Shown here: positions 48,692 to 57,585 of the stretch, one piece after another
Numbering within the stretch: position 1 is the first letter of the stretch
Layout of the letters: the number at the start of each line of letters is the position of its first letter
Source: Streptomyces albipurpureus
Lineage (GTDB): Bacteria > Actinomycetota > Actinomycetes > Streptomycetales > Streptomycetaceae
Length of the DNA: 64,000 nucleotides
Assembly (NCBI RefSeq): GCF_023701525.1
Contig: NZ_JAMQAW010000024.1
Coordinates: forward strand, 56,870 to 120,869
Direction: 5' to 3'
Program-made: the position numbers and the translations under genes
Notes under the pieces: generated by a model
Database searches by the model: none
What the model was told of the DNA's origin: nothing
The model's input: the letters and a program-made list of their open reading frames with translations, nothing else

Positions 48692-50026
48692 GTGAGCGAG
48701 TCCGTGAGCGAGTCGACGGCCCGTGCCGTCTCGGGCCAGGACGAGGTCGTCGACCTCTGCCGTGAGCTGATCCGGATCGACACCAGCAACTACGGAGACC
48801 ACTCCGGTCCCGGTGAGCGGGCCGCGGCCGAGTACATCGCCGAGAAGCTCGCCGAGGTGGGGTTGGAACCGAAGATCTTCGAATCCCACCCCGGCCGTGC
48901 GTCCACGGTCGCCCGGATCGAGGGCGAGGACCCCTCCCGGCCCGCGCTGCTCATCCACGGCCACACCGACGTCGTACCGGCGAACGCCGATGACTGGACC
49001 CACCACCCCTTCTCGGGAGAGATCGCCGACGGCTGCGTCTGGGGGCGGGGGGCGGTGGACATGAAGGACATGGACGCGATGACGCTCGCCGTGATCCGCG
49101 ATCGGATGCGCACCGGCCGCAAACCCCCGCGCGACATCGTGCTGGCCTTCCTCGCCGACGAGGAGGCGGGCGGCACCTATGGCGCCCGTCATCTCGTGGA
49201 CAAGCACCCCGACCTCTTCGAGGGCGTCACCGAGGCGATCGGCGAGGTCGGCGGATTCTCCTTCACCGTCAATGAGCAGCTACGGCTCTATCTCGTGGAG
49301 ACGGCCCAGAAGGGGATGCACTGGATGCGGCTGACCGTGGACGGCACGGCAGGCCATGGCTCGATGACCAACAACGACAACGCCATCACGGAGCTGTGTG
49401 AGGCCGTGGGCCGTCTCGGTCGCCACAAGTGGCCGGTGCGCATGACCAAGACCGTACGGTCGTTCCTGGACGAGCTGTCCGATGCCCTCGGCACCCCGCT
49501 CGACCCCGAGGACATGGACGCGACCCTCGCCAAGCTCGGCGGAATCGCCAAGATGGTGGGCGCGACCCTCCGCAACTCCGCCGCCCCCACCATGCTGGGC
49601 GCCGGCTACAAGGTGAATGTCATCCCCGGTCAGGCCACGGCACATGTCGACGGCCGATTTCTGCCGGGGTACGAGGAGGAGTTCCTCGCCGACCTGGACC
49701 GGCTGCTCGGGCCACGGGTCAAGAGGGAGGACGTCCATGGTGACAAGGCGCTGGAGACCAGCTTCGACGGTGACCTGGTGGACGCGATGCAGATCGCGCT
49801 CAGGGCCGAGGACCCGATCGCTCGGGCCGTCCCGTACATGCTCTCCGGCGGCACCGACGCCAAGTCCTTCGACGATCTCGGTATTCGCTGCTTCGGGTTC
49901 GCGCCCCTGAAGCTGCCGCCGGAACTGGACTTCGCGGGCATGTTCCACGGCGTTGACGAGCGGGTTCCGGTGGACGGCCTCACCTTCGGGGTGCGCGTCC
50001 TCGACCGCTTTATCGACCAGAGCTAG
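48692..50026 (+). CDS. M20/M25/M40-family metallopeptidase
   Basis: A 444-residue protein beginning GTG at 48692 (VSESVSEST) with GGGAGGA five bases upstream. Metal-binding blocks are HGHTDVVP (His, then Asp two residues later), GRGAVDMKDMDA (bridging Asp), ADEEAGG (catalytic Glu pair), and C-terminal GTDAKSF and GFAPLKLPPELDFAGMFHGVDERVP (His). The dimerisation domain is in the middle. It hydrolyses an unidentified peptide or N-acyl amino acid. Followed by a chaplin gene in the same direction but with its own promoter region. Confidence 0.9.
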   Translation: MSESVSESTARAVSGQDEVVDLCRELIRIDTSNYGDHSGPGERAAAEYIAEKLAEVGLEPKIFESHPGRASTVARIEGEDPSRPALLIHGHTDVVPANADDWTHHPFSGEIADGCVWGRGAVDMKDMDAMTLAVIRDRMRTGRKPPRDIVLAFLADEEAGGTYGARHLVDKHPDLFEGVTEAIGEVGGFSFTVNEQLRLYLVETAQKGMHWMRLTVDGTAGHGSMTNNDNAITELCEAVGRLGRHKWPVRMTKTVRSFLDELSDALGTPLDPEDMDATLAKLGGIAKMVGATLRNSAAPTMLGAGYKVNVIPGQATAHVDGRFLPGYEEEFLADLDRLLGPRVKREDVHGDKALETSFDGDLVDAMQIALRAEDPIARAVPYMLSGGTDAKSFDDLGIRCFGFAPLKLPPELDFAGMFHGVDERVPVDGLTFGVRVLDRFIDQS

Positions 50027-50176
50027 CCGAGAGAGATCCCAAGAGACCTCAAGAGATCCAGCGAGAGGCCACCGGGCACGGGTACTCCTGCCGTGCTGCC
50101 GTGCGCGGTGTACTGAAACGAAACTCCCACAATCGTCAATCTGTGCGTGACTGACTGAGAAGAGTGAAACGACCTT

Positions 50177-50191
50177 GGGGCTCGTAGCCCC
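50177..50191 (+). other. Small hairpin in the chpH leader
   Basis: GGGGCT-CGT-AGCCCC, 68 bp before the chpH start codon. It may be a leader structure or a weak attenuator; no evidence decides. Confidence 0.3.
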
Positions 50192-50258
50192 ATCGGTCTC
50201 TCCTCGTTACAAGTGGTGCGGTCCGCGGCTGGGACCGCATTGCCAACAAGGAGGAAAA

Positions 50259-50492
50259 ATGATCAAGAAGGTCGTCGCTGCTGCGGCTGCCACTGGTGGC
50301 CTGATTCTCGCGGGTGCGGGCGTGGCCATGGCTGACGCTGGTGCCCAGGGCGCCGCTGTGGGCTCTCCCGGCGTGCTCTCGGGCAACCTCGTCCAGGTGC
50401 CCGTCCACGTGCCGGTCAACGTGTGCGGCAACACGATCTCCGTGATCGGGCTGCTGAACCCCACCTTCGGCAACACCTGCATCAACTCTTGA
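50259..50492 (+). CDS. chpH: Short chaplin ChpH
   Basis: A 77-residue secreted protein. Signal peptide at residues 1-26 (MIKKVVAAAAATGGLILAGAGVAMA), then one chaplin domain: GSPGVLSGNLVQVPVHVPVNVCGNTISVIGLLNPTFGNTC with the two conserved cysteines. Chaplins assemble into the hydrophobic amyloid sheath of aerial hyphae. AGGAGG precedes the ATG. It is followed by a very strong terminator and the long chaplin gene, as in the S. coelicolor chpH-chpC pair. Confidence 0.95.
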   Translation: MIKKVVAAAAATGGLILAGAGVAMADAGAQGAAVGSPGVLSGNLVQVPVHVPVNVCGNTISVIGLLNPTFGNTCINS

Positions 50493-50527
50493 TGTTGTGA
50501 ATCGGCCCATCGGGGCCTGGGTTTGAA

Positions 50528-50573
50528 CCCGGGCGGTCCCGGAGTGCTCACCAGCACTCCGGGACCGCCCGGG
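50528..50573 (+). terminator. 21-bp perfect hairpin after chpH
   Basis: Two perfect 21-base arms (CCCGGGCGGTCCCGG... ) around CACC, followed by CTTTTCC. Confidence 0.92.
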
Positions 50574-50634
50574 CTTTTCCGCTTTCGGGCGATGGGCCCG
50601 GAGGCAGTCCAGCAAGAAGGCAAGGAATCAACCT

Positions 50635-51465
50635 ATGCGACAGGTCACGCGCAAAGGCCTGATCACCATGGCGGCTGCGGGTAGCGCGATGGCGCTCGGC
50701 GGCTACGCCCACGCGGACTCCGGGGCTTACGGCGGGGCGTCGAACTCCCCGGGTGTCGCCTCCGGGAACTCGGTCCAGGTACCGGTGAACGTTCCGATCA
50801 ACGCCTGCGGCAACTCGGTGAACGTCGTCGGCGCGCTCAACCCCGCGTTCGGCAATTCGTGCCACAACGGCTCCTCCGGCCAGGCGAAGCCGGGTGGTGG
50901 CGCGCACGCCGGGGGCTCCCAGAACGGCGGTGGCACTCAGGCCGGCGGGTCGGTGAGCACCGGCGGTCAGGGCGGTGGCGCCCAGGCGAGCGGGGGGACG
51001 TCGAACTCCCCGGGTGTCGCCTCCGGGAACTCGGTCCAGGTACCGGTGAGTGTTCCCGTCAACGCCTGCGGCAACTCCGTGGACGTCGTCGGCGCGCTCA
51101 ACCCGACGTTCGGCAACGACTGCGCCAACGCGTCGTCGGTCAGCCGGCCGGGCACCCCCCAGCAGCCCGTAACCCCGGGTAGCCCCAAGCCCGCCGAGCC
51201 CGCCCCCGGCAACCCGGCCGGCCCGAGTGAGCCCCGCAACGTGCCCCCGGACACCTCCGGCACCCAGACCGGGCCCAAGACCCCTGGGGAGCGCGGCACC
51301 CCGCCCAAGGCTGATGACCCCGCCCCCCGCGCGGTCGCCCAGACAGACGACAGGGGGGCGCTCGCGGAGACCGGTATGGGGACGCTCGGTGCGGCCGTCC
51401 CCGCCGGCGCGGCCATGCTGCTCGCGGGAGCGGTGCTCTACCGCCGCGCCCGCGCCGCCGCCTAG
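50635..51465 (+). CDS. chpC: Long chaplin with two chaplin domains and sortase signal
   Basis: A 276-residue precursor. Signal peptide about 1-28, chaplin domain 1 at about 33-78 and domain 2 at about 122-165 (both with NSPGVASGNSVQVPV and ACGNSV...NPxFGN-C), separated by a Gly/Ser/Thr spacer. A Pro-rich wall-spanning region (about 170-240) leads to the sorting motif LAETG, a hydrophobic segment and a basic end (YRRARAAA). It is anchored to peptidoglycan by sortase. The two domains are nearly identical at the DNA level, consistent with gene-internal duplication. Matches ChpC in order next to chpH. Confidence 0.93.
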   Translation: MRQVTRKGLITMAAAGSAMALGGYAHADSGAYGGASNSPGVASGNSVQVPVNVPINACGNSVNVVGALNPAFGNSCHNGSSGQAKPGGGAHAGGSQNGGGTQAGGSVSTGGQGGGAQASGGTSNSPGVASGNSVQVPVSVPVNACGNSVDVVGALNPTFGNDCANASSVSRPGTPQQPVTPGSPKPAEPAPGNPAGPSEPRNVPPDTSGTQTGPKTPGERGTPPKADDPAPRAVAQTDDRGALAETGMGTLGAAVPAGAAMLLAGAVLYRRARAAA

Positions 51466-51689
51466 CGCAGGTCCGGCGATCCGGGGCGGATCACCACGCG
51501 CCCGTCAGGGATTGCGGGACAGCCCTCATGGCTGATGCCGCTGTTCCCCGGTGCGCACCGCGCTGAGCGCGGGCACGGCGGGAAAACGGCGACATCAGCA
51601 GCGCGAGCGGCAACCGACACGGTTGCGGGAAACAGTGGGAACGGAGTGGGTTCCGCGGTGGCGGGGCCTGCTCCGTACTGATGCGGTGA

Positions 51690-51878
51690 TCACCAGGTGG
51701 CGCGAACCTGGCGGATGATACGGCGGCGCAACCGCACCCGGCGGCTGCCGTCGCGGTGCAGGGTCAGTCGGTCCAACTCCCAGTGTCCGTACTCGGCATG
51801 GTCGGTCAGCAGGCGTGTCGCTTCCTGGCGGGAGACCCCGCGCGGGACATACACATCGACAAATTCGTATTCCGGCAT
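51690..51878 (-). CDS. DUF5703 family protein
   Basis: A 62-residue protein: MPEYEFVDVYVPRGVSRQEATRLLTDHAEYGHWELDRLTLHRDGSRRVRLRRRIIRQVRATW. The EYEF...HWEL...RRVRLRRRI pattern is the DUF5703 core, a small conserved actinobacterial protein of unknown function. It is divergent from the gene at 51926. The pattern and isolated position make it a real gene despite its size. Confidence 0.88.
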   Translation of the reverse strand: MPEYEFVDVYVPRGVSRQEATRLLTDHAEYGHWELDRLTLHRDGSRRVRLRRRIIRQVRATW

Positions 51879-51925
51879 CGCATCTATTGTGCGGGCAGAG
51901 GCCCAGTACGGATAGCGTCTGCACT

Positions 51926-52585
51926 ATGTCTGATGCTGCGCAGCCCACCGCTGCCGAGGTACGCGCCGCCGCCGAGGCCGTCAAAGCCGCACTGGACCGT
52001 CACCTCGCGGCGGTCGAGAGCCGCACGGGAGACGACGACCCGGCCGTCTACGACGCGTTCAACGCTCTGGCCGTGGCGGCGGAGACGTACGACGAGCGAC
52101 TCTATGACCGCTATGACGAGGTGACGCCCTTCGAGATCCCGGGTGCGGATGAGGCACTGCCGCCGTACGCGGGCCCGGAGGAACCCAATGCCCTCAGTGT
52201 GCTGATCCGCCGTGACTACGCGGTGGTGGAGCCCCAGCGACTGCTTGCCCAGGCGCATCGCATCGCCGCTGCCGACCCTGACGACGCCGGCCCGCAGGAC
52301 TCCCAGTCGGCGGCGAGCAGCGTTCATGCGGCACTCGGAGTGCTCTTCGCGGAGTATGAACCGGACGAGATCGTTTCGCAGCACAAGGAGTTCGGTCTGG
52401 AGGAGGGGGACTCGACCCTGTGGGTGTCGGCCCTGGAGGATCTGCCCGAGGCAGGCGAATGGCTCAGCGCGCCCTTTGAGCAGGCGGACCCGCAGCGGGT
52501 GGTGATCCGGTTCGACGTCAGCGCGGTCTTCGACGAAGACGATCTGGGCGAGGACCTCGACGATCTCGATGAGACCGGCCTCTGA
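51926..52585 (+). CDS. Acidic hypothetical protein, apparently leaderless
   Basis: A 219-residue acidic helical protein (MSDAAQPTAAEVRAAAEAVKAALDRHLAAVE; C-terminus DEDDLGEDLDDLDETGL). A TAGCGT-type -10 element lies seven bases before the ATG, with no ribosome site, consistent with a leaderless transcript. I recall a streptomycete family of this type but no function. Convergent with the RecD-like gene. Confidence 0.7.
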   Translation: MSDAAQPTAAEVRAAAEAVKAALDRHLAAVESRTGDDDPAVYDAFNALAVAAETYDERLYDRYDEVTPFEIPGADEALPPYAGPEEPNALSVLIRRDYAVVEPQRLLAQAHRIAAADPDDAGPQDSQSAASSVHAALGVLFAEYEPDEIVSQHKEFGLEEGDSTLWVSALEDLPEAGEWLSAPFEQADPQRVVIRFDVSAVFDEDDLGEDLDDLDETGL

Positions 52586-52603
52586 CCAGGCGTCGTCCCC
52601 CGG

Positions 52604-52659
52604 ACGGCTCGGGCCCGTCCCCCTGACGCCTCAGCGTCGAGGGGCGGGGCCCGAGCCGT
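52604..52659. terminator. Bidirectional hairpin between convergent genes
   Basis: ACGGCTCGGGCCCG...CCCC pairs with GGGG...GGGCCCGAGCCGT over 18 positions with one mismatch, the loop holding GACGCCTCAGCGTC, itself a dyad. Confidence 0.8.
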
Positions 52660-52697
52660 GGGGCGTCGATCCGCCTCCTGCCCGGAGCGCTACCCCG

Positions 52698-55034
52698 CTA
52701 GGACTCCGGGGCCGGTTCGGGCAGCAGGAGCAGACCTTCGAGCAGCGTCCGCAGCCGGGTGGTGCGCTCCTGGGACGGGATCTGGGCCACCGCATGGGGC
52801 AGCGCCCGATCCACACCGTGCACAACGGACAGATGGCGCGCGGCCCGGCCGAAGGCCGTGTACACCCAAGGGCGGCTCAACCCCGGTACGGCGTCCCCGG
52901 GCAGCACCACCACCGCCGCGGGCCAGCGCATCCCGGCCGCCTGGTGGGCCGTCATGGCCCAGCCATGGCGCAGGGCCGTGTCGACCCGCTCCTTGGGCAC
53001 GGTCACCGGTGTGTTCCCGCACTCCAGCCGCAGGCCCTCGGCGTCCGCTGAGACCACCGTGCCCGGTACGGTCCGGCCGAGCGCCGGGGTGTACGCCACC
53101 CGGTCGCCCGGGTCGAAGCCGCCGAATCGACCGGGGCCCGGGTTCAGCCGCTGCTTCAGCGCCGCGTTGAGCGCACGGGTGCCCGCGGAACCGCCATGGC
53201 CCACCGTGATCACCTGGGTCTGTTCCGTCGGCACGCCGATGGCCCTCGGCACCGAGTCGGCGACCAACTGCACCGTACGGTGTACGGCCTCGCCCGCGTC
53301 CCGCACGGGGATGATGACGACTTCCTTGCCCGGTGCGTCCACCACACCGAGCTCCCCGGCCCCGATTCCCGAGACCAACTCGCCGATGGGCCCCGGATCC
53401 GGCGTCCGTGAGGAGACGCTCGGGCACACCCGGGCGGCCAGCAGATCCGCGAACACCCGTCCGGCTCCCGCCGAGCCCAACTGCCCCGGGTCACCGCTGA
53501 GCAGCAGCCGACTGCCGTCAGGCAGCGACTCCACCAGCATCGCCGCCGTCTCCACATCCAACTGGGGAGCGTCCAACACCACCAGGAGGTCCAGCGCCAG
53601 CGCGCCGTCCTTGTCCCGACCCGGCCCCTGGGCACCGGAGAGCAGACCCGGCACGGTGACCGCGCCCCGCACGCCGTGCTCGTCCTGGACCGTGTACTCA
53701 CTGTGGACCGCGACGACGGTACGCAGCCCGAGCGCGGCCGCGGCCCCGGCCAGGGCGACCGGCTCGGCCCGTGCGGCCTCACCGCCCGTGTGGACCACCA
53801 GACCACTCGCGACGACGGCCCGGGCCAGCTCATCCGATCCGACGGCCGCCCACCGGTCGTCCGCATCCGACCGCGCCAGCCGGGCCAGACCGTCCGCCAG
53901 GCTCTCCTCCGCGAGCGCGTAGCGGTCGAGCCCCAGCAGTACCGGGCCAGCCGCGGGGGCTTCCTCCGAGTCGTCGTCGGCCGGTTCCTCCTCACCGTCC
54001 GTGGAGTGGCTGTCAAAGATCAGCACCACCCCATCCGCCGCCGCGCGATGGAGCGCTTCCTCCGGCTCGGGCACCGACCGCTCGGCCAGTGCGGCGCAGA
54101 CGGATGCGGAGTCCACCGCGGTGTGTCCTTGCCGGGCGGCCCGCTCCAACTGCCACATGACCAGCGCCGCCGACCGGCGATCGTCACCGGGGCCGCACTC
54201 AGCGCCGAGGAGGGCCCGAGCGAATCCATCGGCCTGCTCAGGGGAGACGCCGGGTACCGACAGCAGCTGCCAGGGGTCCGCCCGCAGGACCGCCCCCGCC
54301 TGGTCACCCAGCACGTCCGCCGCCTGCACCGCGAGGGCCTCGGGCGCGCCGCCCGCGCCGAGCACCGTCCGTACCGCGGCAAGGGTCTCCGGGGAGCTTG
54401 ACCGCACCGCGCCGGACTCCGTTGGGGCCTGGGGTGACTGCGGCGGGCGGGTCGGCCCGGTGGCCGCGGCGCGGGCAGGCTCGGCGGACGCCGCGCGGCT
54501 CGGCGCCGGGGCGTCGTAGAAGGCGCTGCTTCGCTTCTCCCCGCTCTCCACCGCTCGCACGGCCGCCAGCAGATCCGCCGCCTGCCCGCTCAGTTTGGCG
54601 CCGCTCGCGATCGGTCCGTCCTTCTCCGCCTTGCGCTGCTCGATCCGCTTCCGCAACTCCCGCTGGGCGATCAACGCAGCCGCCGCCTCGGAAGGCTCTG
54701 CGGCGTCGCTGCCACCCGCGGCGGTGGTATCGACCCCGTCCGACGGCAGACCTTCGCCATCGGTGTCGGCGGCGGGCGGGGGAGTGGTCAACGCTTCGGT
54801 GGGCTCGGCCGTTGTCGCCCCATCGGTCGTTGACTCATCGGTCTGGTCTGCCTCACCGGCGGATCCGGACTCAGGTGCGGGTTCAGCGCCGGATACGGAT
54901 ACGGATACGGATACGGGTTCAGCGGCGGGTGCGGGTTCAGCGCCGGATACGGGTGCGGATACGGGTTCAGCGGCGGGTGCGGGTGCGGACTCGGCATGGG
55001 GACCGGGGCCCTGCCCCAAGGGTGACGCGGTCAC
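52698..55034 (-). CDS. RecD2-like helicase-related protein without a visible P-loop
   Basis: A 778-residue protein. The first 190 residues are low-complexity (repeats of PVSVSVSVSG and APAAEP encoded by hexamer-like repeats), followed by a helix-hairpin-helix region (LLSVPGVSPEQADGFARALLG near residue 260) and segments aligned to RecD2 helicases: LLVVLDAPQLD near 490 (Walker B-like, DA instead of DE), SLPDGSRLLLSGDPGQLGSAGAGRVFADLLA, and MTAHQAAGMRWPAAVVVLPGDA near the end. I see no Walker A GxxGxGKT. It may bind DNA without unwinding. Four-base overlap with the aldo/keto reductase gene at its 5' end (55031-55034). Confidence 0.75.
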   Translation of the reverse strand: MTASPLGQGPGPHAESAPAPAAEPVSAPVSGAEPAPAAEPVSVSVSVSGAEPAPESGSAGEADQTDESTTDGATTAEPTEALTTPPPAADTDGEGLPSDGVDTTAAGGSDAAEPSEAAAALIAQRELRKRIEQRKAEKDGPIASGAKLSGQAADLLAAVRAVESGEKRSSAFYDAPAPSRAASAEPARAAATGPTRPPQSPQAPTESGAVRSSSPETLAAVRTVLGAGGAPEALAVQAADVLGDQAGAVLRADPWQLLSVPGVSPEQADGFARALLGAECGPGDDRRSAALVMWQLERAARQGHTAVDSASVCAALAERSVPEPEEALHRAAADGVVLIFDSHSTDGEEEPADDDSEEAPAAGPVLLGLDRYALAEESLADGLARLARSDADDRWAAVGSDELARAVVASGLVVHTGGEAARAEPVALAGAAAALGLRTVVAVHSEYTVQDEHGVRGAVTVPGLLSGAQGPGRDKDGALALDLLVVLDAPQLDVETAAMLVESLPDGSRLLLSGDPGQLGSAGAGRVFADLLAARVCPSVSSRTPDPGPIGELVSGIGAGELGVVDAPGKEVVIIPVRDAGEAVHRTVQLVADSVPRAIGVPTEQTQVITVGHGGSAGTRALNAALKQRLNPGPGRFGGFDPGDRVAYTPALGRTVPGTVVSADAEGLRLECGNTPVTVPKERVDTALRHGWAMTAHQAAGMRWPAAVVVLPGDAVPGLSRPWVYTAFGRAARHLSVVHGVDRALPHAVAQIPSQERTTRLRTLLEGLLLLPEPAPES
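54888..54990. repeat. Hexanucleotide-type repeats at the 5' end of the RecD-like gene
   Basis: GATACG/GTTCAG-based units are repeated imperfectly. They encode the Val-Ser and Ala-Glu-Pro repeats of the protein N-terminus, so the length may vary between strains. Confidence 0.55.
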
Positions 55035-56014
55035 AACATGCTCCAGTCCTGGTCGGGATAGCGGTGCACGGGCGCCGACACATCGTCGAGCGCCCGCCGG
55101 ATCTCGTCAGGAAGCGTAAGCGCCTCCACTGACAGTGCGGCCAAAAGCTGCTGCGCGTTGCGCGCGCCGATGATCGGGGCCACCACTCCGGGTTGGTCCC
55201 GCACCCAGGCGAGCGCCACATGCAACGCCGTCGTCGCCAGCCCATCCGCAGCCGTGAGCACCGCGTCCACGATGCCATCCGCGGTCTCGTCGAGATACGG
55301 CTCGACGAAAGGGCCCAGTATCTCCGACGCACCTCGTGAGTCCGAAGGAGTGCCGTGCCGGTACTTCCCGGTCAACACCCCACGACCCAGCGGGGACGAC
55401 GGCAGCAGGCCCACCCCCAGATCGAGCGCCGCGGGCAGGACTTCACGCTCCACACCGCGCTGAAGCAGTGAGTACTCCATCTGTGTGCTCGCCAGGCGGG
55501 TGCGCGGACCGGGCGATGCCATCTGCCAGGTCGCTGCCTTCGCCAACTGCCAACCGCAGAAGTTCGACACCCCCGCATAGCGGACCCGGCCGCTGCTCAC
55601 GGCTATGTCCAACGCCTGGAGCGTCTCCTCCAACGGGGTCAGCACATCGAACGCGTGGACCTGCCAGAGATCGACGTAATCCGTCCCGAGCCGTTGCAGC
55701 GAATCGTCCAGGGAGGCCAGCAGATGCCCTCGGGAGCCATTGAAGCGGCGGTCCGGATCGAGCACGCTGCCCGCCTTGGTGGCTATCACCAGGTCCCGCC
55801 GGGGCACCAACCGCTCGATCAATTGCCCCAGTAGATACTCCGCATCCCCGCCGCCGTACACATCGGCGGTATCGACCAGTGTCCCGCCCGCTTCCCAGAA
55901 CGCCTTCAGTTGATCCGCGGCGTCATGCTCATCGGTGTCCCGGCCCCAGGTCAGGGTGCCGAGTCCGATCCGGGACACGCGCAGGCCAGTGCGGCCGAGA
56001 TGCCTCTGCTCCAT
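55031..56014 (-). CDS. Aldo/keto reductase
   Basis: A 327-residue (alpha/beta)8 barrel oxidoreductase. Catalytic tetrad pieces: VDTADVYGGGDAEYLLG (Asp and Tyr), VIATKAGSV (Lys), LWQVHAFD (His). NADPH-binding residues are near the C-terminus (IIGARNAQQLLAALSVE). The start is ATG at 56014 (MEQRHLGRTGLRVSRIGLG). It overlaps the RecD-like gene by four bases and may be cotranscribed with it. Substrate unknown. Confidence 0.9.
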   Translation of the reverse strand: MEQRHLGRTGLRVSRIGLGTLTWGRDTDEHDAADQLKAFWEAGGTLVDTADVYGGGDAEYLLGQLIERLVPRRDLVIATKAGSVLDPDRRFNGSRGHLLASLDDSLQRLGTDYVDLWQVHAFDVLTPLEETLQALDIAVSSGRVRYAGVSNFCGWQLAKAATWQMASPGPRTRLASTQMEYSLLQRGVEREVLPAALDLGVGLLPSSPLGRGVLTGKYRHGTPSDSRGASEILGPFVEPYLDETADGIVDAVLTAADGLATTALHVALAWVRDQPGVVAPIIGARNAQQLLAALSVEALTLPDEIRRALDDVSAPVHRYPDQDWSML

Positions 56015-56168
56015 GAGCGCTGAGATTACTGGCCAGGGGACGCCCCTGAGGGACCCTGTGGATAACCGCCCTCCCGCCCCGCCAGCCCGGTCCCCCCTGA
56101 CGGATCTACGTCACCCGCGCTAGAGTCCCCGAAAGGCAGAAGTTACTGATCGGTAAGAGGGAGTGGTT

Positions 56169-57218
56169 ATGCGACTCGGCATCAACCTCGGCTACTGGGG
56201 CGCGGGGATGGACGGCGACAACCTCGCTGTTGCCCAGGAGGCCGACCGGCTCGGCTATGACGTCTGCTGGGCCGCGGAGGCCTACGGTTCCGACGCCCCC
56301 ACGGTCCTCGCCTGGGTCGCGGCCCAAACCGAGCGCATCGACGTGGGCTCCGCGATCCTCCAGATCCCGGCCCGCCAGCCAGCGATGACCGCGATGACCG
56401 CCGCCACCCTCGACTCCCTCTCCCACGGCCGCTTCCGCCTCGGCCTCGGGGTCTCCGGCCCGCAGGTCTCCGAGGGCTGGTACGGCGTGAAGTTCGACAA
56501 GCCCCTCGCCCGCACCCGTGAGTACGTGGAGATCGTCCGCAAGGCGATGACCCGTGAGCGGCTGTCGTACGAGGGAGAGCATTGGACGCTGCCCCTCCCC
56601 GACGGCCCCGGGAAGCCGTTGAAGCTCACCGTGCACCCCGAGCGCGAGCACATCCCCCTCTATATCGCCGCGATCGGCCCCAAGAACCTGGAGCAGACCG
56701 GGGAGATCGCCGACGGAGCGCTGTTGATCTTCCCATCCGCCGACCATCTGGAGGAGACCGCGATCCGGCATCTGCGGACTGGCCGACAGAAGGCCGGCAA
56801 GACGATGGACGGCTTCGACGTCTGTCCCACCCTGCCGCTGGCCTTGGGCGACGACGTCGACGCCCTCGCCGACGTGTTCCGTCCGTACACCGCCCTGTAC
56901 GTCGGCGGTATGGGTAGTCGCCAGCAGAACTTCTACAACCAGCTTGCCCAGCGGATGGGCTACGAGAAGGCTGCCGCCGACATCCAGGACCGGTATCTCT
57001 CCGGCGACAAGGACGGAGCGGCGGCGGCCGTCCCGAAGGAACTGATCGACTCCACCACCCTGTTGGGCTCCGTGGAGCGGATCGCCGACCGCATGCGGCA
57101 GTACGCGGAGGCAGGCGTCACCACCCTGACCCTGGCCCCGGCCGGGTTCACCCTCGACGAGCGCATCGCCGCCTTGCGCGCGGGCACCGAGGCCCTGGAG
57201 CGCTCCGGGCTCGCGTAG
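56169..57218 (+). CDS. LLM-class F420-dependent oxidoreductase
   Basis: A 349-residue luciferase-like monooxygenase-family protein. Start at ATG 56169 with GGGAG six bases upstream; a GTG at 56163 is an alternative. The features LGINLGYWGAGM, EADRLGYDVCWAAEAYGSDAPTVLAW, IDVGSAILQIPARQPAMTAMTAATLDSLSHGRFRLGLGVSGPQVSEGWYG and IPLYIAAIGPKNLEQTGEIADGALL are those of F420-dependent LLM reductases. Substrate not predictable. Confidence 0.9.
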   Translation: MRLGINLGYWGAGMDGDNLAVAQEADRLGYDVCWAAEAYGSDAPTVLAWVAAQTERIDVGSAILQIPARQPAMTAMTAATLDSLSHGRFRLGLGVSGPQVSEGWYGVKFDKPLARTREYVEIVRKAMTRERLSYEGEHWTLPLPDGPGKPLKLTVHPEREHIPLYIAAIGPKNLEQTGEIADGALLIFPSADHLEETAIRHLRTGRQKAGKTMDGFDVCPTLPLALGDDVDALADVFRPYTALYVGGMGSRQQNFYNQLAQRMGYEKAAADIQDRYLSGDKDGAAAAVPKELIDSTTLLGSVERIADRMRQYAEAGVTTLTLAPAGFTLDERIAALRAGTEALERSGLA

Positions 57219-57571
57219 GTCCGCAGCGAGTCCCCGGGCCCGGCGCTACGAACCTCTGTCCGTCCCCGCTGCGGGTCGAAAGGCCCCCACGAGAACGGTG
57301 GGCCCCCGAAGCGGGGCTCCGAGCGGCTTCAGACGAACCCGGACCCTGGCCGGACAGGCCCTACGGGGATGGGCCGGTCGCCTTCGGCGCGGTGGACACC
57401 GTGCCGAAGGGCCGGGTCGGCCCGTGATACCCCGCTGCCGCTGTGACACCACCAAGCCCACCCGGGTGAGCCGTTCGTAGACGGTCATATCCCCCGTTCG
57501 GCGCAGTTGGTCGACGCACCTGTTGCCTTGCCCTCCTTCCCGCATTTGACTCTTTCTCTGCGGACTCCTTC
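57219..57571. other. Intergenic region upstream of the ferritin-like gene
   Basis: About 350 bp. An imperfect hairpin (GGCCCCCAC with GTGGGCCCC, 57283-57307) may end the upstream gene. No coding frame is supported. Confidence 0.35.
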
Positions 57572-57585
57572 AGGAGGTGGCAGTG

